Numbered from the stretch's first letter, positions 1 through 6,758 are shown. The stretch is DNA of 10,027 nt from Eubacterium sp. (GCA_017543725.1 JAFYFO010000157.1:1-10027), one strand, 5' to 3'. Made by a program: numbers and translations. The notes: generated from the letters alone by a model not told the origin.

Positions 1-33
1 GAATGTGAATAAAAATTTTGCACAAAAATATTA

Positions 34-70
34 GGCTGTCTCACTTCCGTGAGACAGCCCTTTGTTTTTT
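34..70. terminator. Strong intrinsic terminator hairpin downstream of gap
   Basis: A perfect 11-bp stem (GGCTGTCTCAC at 34-44, GTGAGACAGCC at 49-59) closes a TTCC tetraloop. On the plus strand it is followed by a T-rich tract with eight consecutive Ts (about 61-72). On the minus strand it lies 15 nt past the gap stop and is followed by a weaker T-rich stretch (TAATATTTTT). It probably ends gap transcription and also works for rightward transcription entering from left of the window. Confidence 0.85.
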
Positions 71-74
71 TTGT

Positions 75-1103
75 TTAGCCAAGTTCTGCGAAGTATTTGA
101 TTGTTCTGACCATCTGTGAGGTGTATGAATTTTCGTTATCATACCATGAAACAACCTGAACTTCGAACTTGTCGTCGCCAATGGGAAGAACCATTGTCTG
201 AGTTGCGTCAAAGAGTGAGCCGTATCTCATACCAACGATATCCATTGAAACGATGGGGTCTGTGTTGTAGCCAAAGGATTCATTTGAAGCAGCCTTCATA
301 GCAGCGTTGATGCCTTCAACAGTGATGTCTGAGCCTTTAACAACTGCAGTGAGGATTGTTGTTGAACCTGTGGGAGTCGGAACTCTCTGAGCAGCACCGA
401 TAAGTTTGCCGTTGAGTTCGGGAATAACAAGACCGATTGCCTTTGCAGCGCCTGTTGAGTTAGGAACAATGTTTGCAGCGCCTGCTCTTGCTCTTCTGAG
501 GTCGCCCTTTCTGTGAGGACCGTCAAGACTCATCTGGTCGCCTGTGTAAGCATGGATTGTGCACATAATACCGCTCTGAATCTCAGCATAATCGTTGAGA
601 GCCTTTGCCATGGGAGCAAGGCAGTTTGTTGTGCAGGAAGCAGCAGAAATGATTTTATCGTCTGCTGTGAGTTTTTCGTGGTTAACATTGTAAACGATAG
701 TGGGAAGGTCGTTTCCTGCAGGAGCAGAAATAACAACTTTCTTAGCGCCGGCGTCAATGTGAGCCTGAGCCTTATCTTTTGAGCAATAGAAACCTGTGCA
801 TTCAAGAACAACATCTACATCAAGTTCGCCCCAGGGAAGTTCTGCAGCGTTTGGTTTAGCGTAGATTGTGATTTCCTTGCCGTCTACGATGATTGAATTC
901 TCAGTAGCCTCAACAGTGTGTTTACCTTCACCGATAACACCTGCATAACCTCTCTGAGCAGTGTCGTACTTAAGGAGATGAGCGAGCATTTTGGGGTCTG
1001 TTAAATCGTTGATTGCAACAACTTCATAGCCCTCAGCCTCAAACATCTGACGGAAAGCAAGACGTCCGATACGGCCGAAACCGTTAATAGCAACTTTTAC
1101 CAT
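75..1103 (-). CDS. gap: Glyceraldehyde-3-phosphate dehydrogenase, type I
   Basis: This 342-aa enzyme catalyses the NAD-dependent, phosphate-dependent oxidation of glyceraldehyde-3-phosphate to 1,3-bisphosphoglycerate in cytoplasmic glycolysis. The N-terminal Rossmann motif [10 protein letters not shown] (residues 6-15) and INDL with Asp33 point to NAD rather than NADP. The active-site segment [12 protein letters not shown] gives catalytic Cys157, and IHAYTGDQ gives His184. The C-terminal [14 protein letters not shown] motif is intact, and the length is normal for the family. The ATG at 1103-1101 has a GGAGG ribosome binding site (1117-1113) 9 nt upstream. The gene stands alone, between its own promoter and a hairpin terminator; no pgk or tpi is adjacent. 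I see no damage or unusual feature. The identification is certain at family level. Confidence 0.98.
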   Translation of the reverse strand: MVKVAINGFGRIGRLAFRQMFEAEGYEVVAINDLTDPKMLAHLLKYDTAQRGYAGVIGEGKHTVEATENSIIVDGKEITIYAKPNAAELPWGELDVDVVLECTGFYCSKDKAQAHIDAGAKKVVISAPAGNDLPTIVYNVNHEKLTADDKIISAASCTTNCLAPMAKALNDYAEIQSGIMCTIHAYTGDQMSLDGPHRKGDLRRARAGAANIVPNSTGAAKAIGLVIPELNGKLIGAAQRVPTPTGSTTILTAVVKGSDITVEGINAAMKAASNESFGYNTDPIVSMDIVGMRYGSLFDATQTMVLPIGDDKFEVQVVSWYDNENSYTSQMVRTIKYFAELG

Positions 1104-1152
1104 TGGATTGTACCTCCGTAATTTAATTATTGTTTATTTTTTAGCAATTAGT

Positions 1153-1181
1153 ATTTTATACTATTTGCCTCAAATAATCAA
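1153..1181 (-). promoter_or_regulatory. Predicted SigA-type promoter of gap
   Basis: On the minus strand, TTGATT (1181-1176) and TAAAAT (1158-1153) are separated by 17 nt. The predicted start near 1146 leaves a leader of about 43 nt. This is a match by eye to the consensus in an AT-rich region, so chance similarity is possible. Confidence 0.6.
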
Positions 1182-1240
1182 GAAAATTTTTAAATTTTAC
1201 ATATTATACAAAATATTTTTACAAGAGAACGAATATTTTA

Positions 1241-1269
1241 TTGCATTAAAGTGTTAAATCTGCTATAAT
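1241..1269 (+). promoter_or_regulatory. Predicted promoter of putP, extended -10
   Basis: A perfect TATAAT (1264-1269) is preceded by TGC, forming an extended -10. A weak -35, TTGCAT (1241-1246), sits 17 nt upstream. The predicted start near 1276 leaves a leader of about 32 nt. It is divergent from the gap promoter, with about 60 nt between the -35 boxes. Confidence 0.7.
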
Positions 1270-1293
1270 TGTTCCATTCTGATATTAAAACAA

Positions 1294-1300
1294 AAGGAGG
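1294..1300 (+). promoter_or_regulatory. Ribosome binding site that fixes the putP start
   Basis: AAGGAGG lies 7 nt before the ATG at 1308. An upstream in-frame TTG at 1269 overlaps the predicted -10 box and has no ribosome binding site, so the ATG is the start. Confidence 0.85.
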
Positions 1301-1307
1301 AATACTT

Positions 1308-2840
1308 ATGACTTCGGCACAAATTGGTATTATGATATCAATCGTTGCATATCTTGCGGTGGTTGTTATCATAGGAGTTATTTATTCAAGAAGAACAAAG
1401 AATGTAGGGGATTTCTATCTCGGCGGAAGAAAACTCGGTCCGCTCGTTACGGCGATGAGCGCCGAGGCAAGCGATATGAGCAGTTGGCTTCTTATGGGGC
1501 TTCCCGGCGTTGCGTATTTAACAGGTATTGCAGACGCGGGATGGACGGCAATCGGTCTTGCTGTCGGAACATATTTCAACTGGCTCATTGTTGCAAAAAG
1601 GCTTCGTAACTATTCTGCAAGGATAGACGCTATAACCGTTCCCGATTTCTTTTCAAAGAGATACAGGGATAAAAGCAATATCCTTCTCGGCTTGGCGGCT
1701 CTTGTTATAATAGTATTCTTTGTTCCGTACACAGCGTCGGGCTTTGCGGCTTGCGGAAAACTTTTCGGAACTCTTTTCGGCATTGATTATCATATTGCAA
1801 TGGTTGTTTCGGCAATCGTTATTGTCGGCTACACCTCGCTCGGAGGTTTCAACGCCGCTTCAACAACGGACTTCATTCAGTCAATTATTATGAGCGTTGC
1901 GCTCGTTATCGTTCTTTGCTTCGGCGTTTCTCAGGCGGGCGGTATTAATGCCATTGCCGAAAACGCAAAGAGTTTTGACGGCTATCTTGATATGTTTAAA
2001 TCATATAACCCAGAAACAAACGCTGCGGGAAATTATACCGCGCTGACTATTTTCTCAACTCTTGCATGGGGTCTCGGCTACTTCGGTATGCCCCATATCC
2101 TTCTCAGATTTATGGCGATTGAAGACCCGCATAAAATCAAACTTTCAAGAAGAGTTGCAACAATCTGGGTTGTTATTTCAATGGCTGTTGCAGTTTTAAT
2201 CGGCGTTGTCGGTCTTGGTATGGTTGCAAATCCGGGCAACGGCTTTGAGGCGCTTGCAGACAGCGAAACAATCATTGTTCAGATTGCAAATCTTCTTTCA
2301 ACAAGGGGCTTTATCTTCGCTCTTATCGCAGGAATCATTCTTGCAGGTATTCTTGCAAGCACAATGTCAACAGCGGACAGCCAACTTCTTGCCGCTTCGT
2401 CATCAATGAGCGAAAACATCCTCGGCGGACTTTTCAAACTCAAACTGAACGAAACCGCTCAGATGGTTGTTGCAAGGGCGACGCTTATTGTTATCTCGGT
2501 TATCGGAGTTATTCTTGCGTGGGATTCGAATTCAAATGTTTTCAAAATCGTATCTTTCGCATGGGCGGGCTTCGGCGCAGCCTTCGGACCGACAATGCTT
2601 CTTGCTCTCTTCTGGAAGCGCTCAAATAAATACGGCGCAATGGCAGGAATGTTTGCAGGCGGCGCAATGATTTTCATCTGGAAATTTGCTGTCAGACCCA
2701 TGGGCGGAATTCTTGATATATATGAACTTCTTCCCGCATTCATCGTTGGCCTTGTTGTTAACATTCTGATTTCACTTTTCACAGCGGCTCCCGATGAAAA
2801 GGTTGTTAAGGCGTTTGAAGAAGTTAAGGAAATAAAATAG
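1308..2840 (+). CDS. putP: Sodium/solute symporter of the SSS family, PutP-like (sodium/proline)
   Basis: This 510-aa integral membrane protein probably couples sodium entry to uptake of proline or a related solute. It is strongly hydrophobic along its length, with the roughly 13 membrane segments expected of the LeuT-fold SSS family. PutP hallmarks are visible: SAEASDMSSWLLMGLPG (about 51-67), whose Asp56 aligns with the sodium-binding Asp55 of E. coli PutP; GYTSLGGFNAASTTDFIQ, matching the PutP segment before the next helix; and ILASTMSTADSQLLAASS, matching the sodium-site helix with its Ser/Thr pair. The start is set by AAGGAGG 7 nt upstream. The gene is monocistronic, ending before a tandem repeat and a terminator. 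No proline catabolic gene is next to it, so a nutritional or osmoprotective role cannot be decided. Family is secure; proline as substrate is inferred from similarity. Confidence 0.93.
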   Translation: MTSAQIGIMISIVAYLAVVVIIGVIYSRRTKNVGDFYLGGRKLGPLVTAMSAEASDMSSWLLMGLPGVAYLTGIADAGWTAIGLAVGTYFNWLIVAKRLRNYSARIDAITVPDFFSKRYRDKSNILLGLAALVIIVFFVPYTASGFAACGKLFGTLFGIDYHIAMVVSAIVIVGYTSLGGFNAASTTDFIQSIIMSVALVIVLCFGVSQAGGINAIAENAKSFDGYLDMFKSYNPETNAAGNYTALTIFSTLAWGLGYFGMPHILLRFMAIEDPHKIKLSRRVATIWVVISMAVAVLIGVVGLGMVANPGNGFEALADSETIIVQIANLLSTRGFIFALIAGIILAGILASTMSTADSQLLAASSSMSENILGGLFKLKLNETAQMVVARATLIVISVIGVILAWDSNSNVFKIVSFAWAGFGAAFGPTMLLALFWKRSNKYGAMAGMFAGGAMIFIWKFAVRPMGGILDIYELLPAFIVGLVVNILISLFTAAPDEKVVKAFEEVKEIK

Positions 2841-2896
2841 TTTCGCGTTTCGCGTTTCGTGTTGCGCGTTGCGCGTTGCGAGTTATTGGTTTCTCG
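2841..2896. repeat. Tandem 7-bp repeat array between putP and its terminator
   Basis: Starting at the base after the putP TAG, the sequence reads in strict 7-bp register: TTTCGCG, TTTCGCG, TTTCGTG, TTGCGCG, TTGCGCG, TTGCGAG (2841-2882), then two degenerate units TTATTGG and TTTCTCG (2883-2896). The array is far more CG-rich in character than the flanking AT-rich sequence. It is non-coding: the period is not a multiple of three and the array lies outside putP. An antisense frame through it gives a low-complexity Arg/Thr/Asn-rich peptide that I do not consider a gene. Confidence 0.85.
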
Positions 2897-2900
2897 CTCA

Positions 2901-2950
2901 AGCAAAAAATAAATGCTCTCCCGTTTTGTGCGGGAGAGCGTTTTGCTTTT
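2901..2950. terminator. Bidirectional terminator between putP and the ABC operon
   Basis: A 9-bp stem (GCTCTCCCG at 2915-2923, CGGGAGAGC at 2931-2939) has a 7-nt loop. It is flanked by A-rich sequence on the left (AGCAAAAAATAAAT) and T-rich sequence on the right (GTTTTGCTTTTT), so each strand has a U-tract after the hairpin. The outer AGCAAAA/TTTTGCT arms can also pair. It can end both putP (plus) and the convergent permease gene (minus). The rightmost T-run reaches the permease stop codon. Confidence 0.85.
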
Positions 2951-4785
2951 TATAGGGAAGATTCGTAATCCTTAACAAAATTGAGAACTTTTGAATCCTT
3001 CGGGAGTTCGGTTATATAAATGCTGAGTTCATAATCCTTGCCGTTTTTCATATCGTAAAGATTGAAATAACCTTCCGCAAACTGACTGCTCTCATTTATT
3101 TCAATCATTTTCAGTGTTTCAATATCACTCTTTGAAACGCGACATTCAAACCAGATTTCAAACGCCGTGTCATCCGAATTATACTCGCCATTGCCGTTTA
3201 TTAATTTATTAACCGTGCTATAATTCTCAGTGAGTTTTTCAACATCCTCACGGCAGAGTTTAGTGAAAACTTCAAAATCCTTTTTATCAATTCCGGTTGT
3301 GAAACCGTCGTTTGAATAATCTGTTATGCTGATATTGGTTATATCATATTTAACGCCGTTGTTATCAAGATATTCAAAGATATTTTGATAATCATTTTTT
3401 GTTTCGATTGCTTCAATCAGGGAGTCGATTTTTTTATCGCCGAGGCAGTATTCATATACCCTATTAACCTTTTTTCCGTTTTTAAGGGTATATGTTAATT
3501 CAACAGATTGATATTTTTCCCAATCAACTCTTTCATCAATGCTTTCAAACGGCGTGAATTGATTTGCCCCATCCTTTTTTGCGTATTCAATAAGTTCTTT
3601 CTGAAGGGCACAAACAAGTTTGATATTTTCCTCGTCCTTGCTTTCAATGCTGTATGAAATATTGATTTTTGAACTTTCAATATCTTTTGTTTTTGGAATA
3701 TAATTTGTTTCATAAGACGCAAGCGCAAAAGCAATTCCAACGCTGAGAGCGCAGCAGATAACCCATCTGATAATAAGTTTCACCGAAAAGATGTTGAACT
3801 TCTTTTTCAGAACCATCTGGGTTGCAAAATAGATTATGAAGGAGAAAATAATATACAGTGCAAGGAAACCGAACTTTCCGAATGAAAGCATTGAGCCGAT
3901 GAACAGCGAAACAACAAATCCTCCGATTATTGAAACAATAACGCGGATGAACGGAAGTTCAATTTCAAAGGCTGCCATTTCTCCTGCAACCTCAAGTTCC
4001 CTGCGTTTATAAATCAGATACGCAAAAACGCAGATAATAACGCTCACTGCAAAATAAATGATTATTGCTTTAAAGAAACCGGGAGCAACGAACTTTTCCG
4101 TTAAATCATAATTAAGCAGATTTAAGATAATGTTAACAACCGGTGATAAAGCAAAATGGCTTTTAGTGATGAATATTTCCTTAGAAAGACCCGTTCCGAA
4201 AATTGAAGTTGAATAACTGAGTATAACAACAATTGCGGAGTAGAGAAAATTGAGAATCATATAGATTATTGCTCCTGAAAACGCATTTCCCGAAAGCATC
4301 ATTGAAAGAACTGCAATTGAAAGAACTATAAACGAAAACAGGAAAATCGAGGCAAACTGTATTAAAACCGCTGCAGAAACGGCGCTTTTTTCTGCCGTAA
4401 ACATAAGGATTCCGGGAAGCGCCAAAAGATATCCGATTAACTGCGGTGCAATCAAAAGCACATATGCGCTGAGCAGATTTGTTGTAAACAGCGCCTTTCT
4501 GCCTATCGGGAAGGCGTGGAGCGCATTGCATTTATTTGCGGAAAAAAGATATCCGAAAACAAGAATTGCAAAAACTCCCGCAAATCCGAAAACAAAAATA
4601 TCAGAGATTATTCCAAGTATCGACAGGGTGTCGAAATCAATTTTATCCCTTGCATTATAATTCATATAAATAACGAGGGGATGAATTACCAATTCAACGA
4701 TTAATAATAATATTGAAAACGGAAGAAATCTTTTGATATTTGATTTAAACAGGGCAGTGTTAAATAAGGATTTGTTTGATTTCAT
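2950..4785 (-). CDS. ABC-2 type permease with C-terminal extracytoplasmic domain (DUF6449-like)
   Basis: This 611-aa membrane protein is the permease partner of the ATPase encoded just upstream. Hydrophobic segments suggest about nine membrane helices in residues 15-355. After the last one (ending near IAFALASYETN) comes about 250 hydrophilic residues, predicted to lie outside the membrane. The FSANKCNALHAFPIGRKALF segment near residue 100 resembles the 'LHSLPIKR' region common in Clostridia permeases of this type. From memory, the C-terminal domain corresponds to DUF6449; this needs a profile search. I chose the ATG at 4785, which has a GGGGGAAG ribosome binding site 7-8 nt upstream. It overlaps the ATPase gene by 26 nt, which implies translational coupling. 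In-frame ATGs at 4824 and 4806 are possible but would lengthen the overlap. The substrate is unknown; export or sensing of envelope-active compounds is inferred from context. Confidence 0.85.
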   Translation of the reverse strand: MKSNKSLFNTALFKSNIKRFLPFSILLLIVELVIHPLVIYMNYNARDKIDFDTLSILGIISDIFVFGFAGVFAILVFGYLFSANKCNALHAFPIGRKALFTTNLLSAYVLLIAPQLIGYLLALPGILMFTAEKSAVSAAVLIQFASIFLFSFIVLSIAVLSMMLSGNAFSGAIIYMILNFLYSAIVVILSYSTSIFGTGLSKEIFITKSHFALSPVVNIILNLLNYDLTEKFVAPGFFKAIIIYFAVSVIICVFAYLIYKRRELEVAGEMAAFEIELPFIRVIVSIIGGFVVSLFIGSMLSFGKFGFLALYIIFSFIIYFATQMVLKKKFNIFSVKLIIRWVICCALSVGIAFALASYETNYIPKTKDIESSKINISYSIESKDEENIKLVCALQKELIEYAKKDGANQFTPFESIDERVDWEKYQSVELTYTLKNGKKVNRVYEYCLGDKKIDSLIEAIETKNDYQNIFEYLDNNGVKYDITNISITDYSNDGFTTGIDKKDFEVFTKLCREDVEKLTENYSTVNKLINGNGEYNSDDTAFEIWFECRVSKSDIETLKMIEINESSQFAEGYFNLYDMKNGKDYELSIYITELPKDSKVLNFVKDYESSL

Positions 4786-5659
4786 TGTCAACTTCCCCCA
4801 TTTCATAGATAAATATTTCCTCAAGAGTCAAGGGCAGCGCCTCAACAAATAAAGGATTGAATTCATTGATTTTGTTTATAACTTCCGTTTTATCGCCGCT
4901 GACAATCAGTTCATAAACCCTGCCTGTTTTCTTTTCTTTAAGGATTTTTATTCCGATATCGGCGGTGTTTATTTCCTCTGCAAAGGAAAGTTGAATTTTT
5001 GAAAGGTTTGTTTTAAGGTCGTCAAGGGAGGATTCAAGGAAAACTTTTCCCTTGTTCATAATGCCGACCGTGTCGCAAACATCCTCAAGTTCTCTCAGAT
5101 TGTGGGAGGAGATTAAAACTGTCATTTCCCTTTCGGAAACTTCGTTTATAATAAGCCTCCATATCTGGTGGCGCATCATCGGGTCAAGTCCGTCAACGGG
5201 CTCGTCAAGAACAAGAATTTCGGGGCTGCAGCAAATTGCAATCCAGAAAGCAACCTGCTTTTTCATTCCCTTTGATAAACGGCGGATATTCATATCCTGA
5301 TTAATATTCGGAAAATATTTTGCGTATTCCTGAAATTTATTTTCATCAAAATCGCTGTATATTCCTTTGTATAAATCCTTTAAACTCTTTGTTGTTGAGT
5401 TGTGGAAATAGAAAACATCATCGGAGATATAAACAATGCGCTTTTTAACATCATTGTTTTCATAAACCGCCTCGCCGTCAACCGTTATTTCGCCGCCTGC
5501 GGCTTTATATATTCCGCAAAGCGTGTTCATAAGAGTTGTTTTGCCTGCGCCGTTTGGACCGACAAGACCGTATATGCTGCCGTTTTGAATATGCATATTA
5601 ACTCCGTCGAGCGCATTGAAATCGCCGAATGTTTTAACAATGTTTTTAACTTCAATCAT
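4760..5659 (-). CDS. ABC transporter ATPase, YtrB-like
   Basis: This 299-aa nucleotide-binding subunit powers the permease encoded downstream. Visible motifs in order: Walker A GPNGAGKT (34-41), signature LSKGM (128-132) in place of the usual LSGGQ, Walker B ILVLDEP (148-154) followed by the D-loop GLDP (157-160), and switch His186 in SSHNLRE. Where many ABC ATPases carry the Q-loop glutamine, this one reads VYISDD (76-81). The last 90 residues form the C-terminal extension seen in drug and bacitracin-type exporters. The ATG at 5659 has AAGGAGG 9 nt upstream; an ATG at 5725 in the same frame would lie deep inside the GntR gene and is rejected. The gene overlaps the GntR gene by 8 nt (ATGATTGA) and the permease by 26 nt. 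Confidence 0.93.
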   Translation of the reverse strand: MIEVKNIVKTFGDFNALDGVNMHIQNGSIYGLVGPNGAGKTTLMNTLCGIYKAAGGEITVDGEAVYENNDVKKRIVYISDDVFYFHNSTTKSLKDLYKGIYSDFDENKFQEYAKYFPNINQDMNIRRLSKGMKKQVAFWIAICCSPEILVLDEPVDGLDPMMRHQIWRLIINEVSEREMTVLISSHNLRELEDVCDTVGIMNKGKVFLESSLDDLKTNLSKIQLSFAEEINTADIGIKILKEKKTGRVYELIVSGDKTEVINKINEFNPLFVEALPLTLEEIFIYEMGEVDNEIKQILI

Positions 5660-6026
5660 CCTGCAAAACCTCCTTTTCAATTTTATCAATCGCTTCTTTG
5701 AGCGCCTTTGAGCTTTCGCCTGCAAAAATCAGTTTTGAAGCCGCTTCTTTGAAACTCTTGAAGAGTTCCTCCGTATTTGGCTTGAAATTCTCCTGCGGAG
5801 AAACAAAAGTTCCTTTTCCGGATATCTTATAAATATATCCTTCGTTTTCAAGTTCACGGTAGGCGCGCTGGATTGTGTTTGAGTTTATCGCAAGTTCAAC
5901 CGCAAGTTCACGAACAGAGGGGAGCCTTTCATTTTCCTGCAGCGATTTCGTCATAATCAGTTTGATTATGCTCTCCTTAATCTGCTCGTACAGCGGCCGT
6001 GAATCGCGGAAATTCACTGAAATCAT
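5652..6026 (-). CDS. GntR-family transcriptional regulator, YtrA subfamily
   Basis: This 124-aa DNA-binding protein is the first gene of the ABC operon and its probable repressor. Residues 10-75 form the GntR winged helix-turn-helix: PLYEQIKESI (11-20), then RLPSVRELAVELAINSNTIQRAY (34-56) containing the recognition helix, then the wing ISGKGTFV (68-75). The remaining roughly 50 residues are helical and much shorter than the effector domains of FadR or HutC types, which is the mark of the YtrA subfamily. The ATG at 6026 has AAAGGAG 7 nt upstream. A longer in-frame ATG at 6095 falls inside the predicted promoter spacer and is rejected. The palindrome at 6046-6072 is its likely operator, giving autoregulation of the whole operon. 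Confidence 0.94.
   Translation of the reverse strand: MISVNFRDSRPLYEQIKESIIKLIMTKSLQENERLPSVRELAVELAINSNTIQRAYRELENEGYIYKISGKGTFVSPQENFKPNTEELFKSFKEAASKLIFAGESSKALKEAIDKIEKEVLQDD
5669..5675 (-). promoter_or_regulatory. Ribosome binding site that fixes the ABC ATPase start
   Basis: AAGGAGG on the minus strand lies 9 nt before the ATG at 5659 and inside the end of the GntR gene. It selects this ATG over the in-frame one at 5725. Confidence 0.85.
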
Positions 6027-6033
6027 ATAACCG

Positions 6034-6040
6034 CTCCTTT
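6034..6040 (-). promoter_or_regulatory. Ribosome binding site that fixes the GntR start
   Basis: AAAGGAG on the minus strand is 7 nt before the ATG at 6026 and just downstream of the operator palindrome. The alternative ATG at 6095 has no such site and would precede the predicted transcription start. Confidence 0.8.
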
Positions 6041-6045
6041 CGTTT

Positions 6046-6072
6046 AAGTGTATTAATACGATTAATACACTT
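6046..6072. promoter_or_regulatory. Predicted operator of the GntR repressor: perfect 12-bp inverted repeat
   Basis: AAGTGTATTAAT (6046-6057) and ATTAATACACTT (6061-6072) are perfect reverse complements around a 3-nt centre, ACG. The right edge lies two bases downstream of the -10 hexamer (6080-6075), so the site covers the expected transcription start. A repressor bound there would block initiation. GTGTA...TACAC half-sites are consistent with the type bound by YtrA-like regulators; assignment to this gene product is inferred from position. Confidence 0.85.
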
Positions 6073-6074
6073 GC

Positions 6075-6103
6075 AATATAGCATACATTTTTCATTTTGT
6101 CAA
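6075..6103 (-). promoter_or_regulatory. Near-consensus promoter of the GntR-ABC operon
   Basis: On the minus strand, a perfect TTGACA (6103-6098) is separated by 17 nt from TATATT (6080-6075), which is preceded by TGC as an extended -10. The intrinsically strong promoter with an operator at its start site fits a tightly repressed, inducible operon. It begins immediately after the terminator T-tract of the neighbouring gene. Confidence 0.88.
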
Positions 6104-6138
6104 TAAAAAAAGGAAAAACTTTTTAAATAGTTTTTCCT
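6104..6138 (-). terminator. Intrinsic terminator of the Xre-like gene, overlapping its stop
   Basis: A perfect 10-bp inverted repeat (AGGAAAAACT at 6111-6120, AGTTTTTCCT at 6129-6138) has an 8-nt loop, followed on the minus strand by seven Ts. The gene's stop codon (6125-6123) lies in the loop, so the hairpin includes the last sense codons. The stem is AT-rich and therefore weaker than the others in the window. Confidence 0.7.
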
Positions 6139-6683
6139 GAAAAGTAATCAATTGCCTCATTGACTTCAATTATTCTGAATATTTTATGCTCAATGCAGTA
6201 TCTTATAACAAGGTCTTCCGTTGAACTCAGCGAAAGGCAGTAGCCCGCGCTTTCAAGAAGTCTTTCGGTTTGCGCGATATCAAGTTCAAGCGCAAGGCAG
6301 AGCCTTATTGCAGTGTTTTTTGCGGGATGATAATCGTTATCGCTTCTGATTTTTGAAAACAGCCTTCTGTCTATATCCGCCTTTTTATAAACCGCGCTGT
6401 CTTTCAAACCCTTTGCGTCAATTATACTAAAGAGTTTTTCGCAAAAGGACGGCTCTTTTTCAGAGATGAATAAGGCTGTTCCTGCTGTTTTTGACCGGGC
6501 TTCGGAAGCCGCAGGCGCAGGAAGGGTGAAGGAAACGGTTTCATCATAAATATCGTCAATCGCTTCAAAGGCGTCCTCAACAGCCTGAGTATGCTCCTTT
6601 GAAGTCATTTCATTAAAGGATAGTATATATTGTTTTAAATCCTCATAAAAATCGTTATTAAAATGTTTTGAAAAATGTCGCAT
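6123..6683 (-). CDS. Uncharacterised protein with C-terminal Xre-like helix-turn-helix domain
   Basis: This 186-aa soluble protein has no signal peptide or membrane helix. Residues 1-50 are acidic and probably helical, residues 53-72 form an Ala/Pro/Ser-rich linker, and residues 78-186 form a compact domain. That domain contains LKDSAVYKKADIDRRLFSKI (93-112), Pro120, then TAIRLCLALELDIAQTERLL (124-143) and AGY (146-148). The pattern resembles a Cro/Xre fold, and I recall similar tails on Clostridia macro-domain proteins. Whether it binds DNA is not shown by the sequence. The only nearby Shine-Dalgarno match, AAAGGA (6703-6698), is 14 nt from the ATG at 6683, so initiation may be weak; the next ATG (6608) is no better. 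It is divergent from the VWA gene and read from an overlapping promoter region, which suggests a functional pair. Confidence 0.75.
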   Translation of the reverse strand: MRHFSKHFNNDFYEDLKQYILSFNEMTSKEHTQAVEDAFEAIDDIYDETVSFTLPAPAASEARSKTAGTALFISEKEPSFCEKLFSIIDAKGLKDSAVYKKADIDRRLFSKIRSDNDYHPAKNTAIRLCLALELDIAQTERLLESAGYCLSLSSTEDLVIRYCIEHKIFRIIEVNEAIDYFSGKTI

Positions 6684-6711
6684 TGAAAGAGACCAAATCC
6701 TTTCCCGAAGT

Positions 6712-6720
6712 TGATATTAT
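6712..6720 (+). promoter_or_regulatory. Possible extended -10 promoter of the VWA gene
   Basis: TGATATTAT gives TG (6712-6713), one base, then TATTAT (6715-6720), a 5/6 match to the -10 consensus. No acceptable -35 sits 16-18 nt upstream. It shares two bases with the -10 of the divergent gene. Weak evidence only. Confidence 0.35.
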
Positions 6721-6747
6721 TGTATCACAGAAGAAAAAAACAATCAA
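6719..6747 (-). promoter_or_regulatory. Predicted promoter of the Xre-like gene
   Basis: On the minus strand, TTGATT (6747-6742) lies 17 nt before TACAAT (6724-6719), and TGA precedes the -10, making it extended. The predicted start near 6712 leaves a leader of about 29 nt. Confidence 0.65.
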
Positions 6748-6758
6748 TATTTCAAAAA

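Noticed and set aside
513..782. Plus-strand ORF inside gap
   Set aside because: Shadow of gap in another frame, with no domain or start signal.
1104..1307. Riboswitch or small RNA between gap and putP
   Set aside because: The region is very AT-rich, and I found only the two divergent promoters and ribosome binding sites, with no stable hairpin.
2841..2896. Heptad array as a CRISPR or attachment site
   Set aside because: Units are contiguous 7-mers with no spacers, and there are no cas or integrase genes nearby.
2459..2905. 148-aa antisense ORF covering the 3' end of putP and the heptad repeat
   Set aside because: It lies opposite a well-conserved transporter; its start region is the 7-bp repeat read as Arg/Thr/Asn low complexity, and it has no ribosome binding site or recognisable domain.
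5660..5725. N-terminal extension of the ABC ATPase starting at 5725
   Set aside because: It would overlap the GntR gene heavily; the ATG at 5659 has AAGGAGG at ideal spacing and begins the canonical ABC N-terminus.
6027..6095. N-terminal extension of the GntR protein starting at 6095
   Set aside because: The extension would span the -10 box, predicted transcription start and operator; the ATG at 6026 has a proper ribosome binding site.
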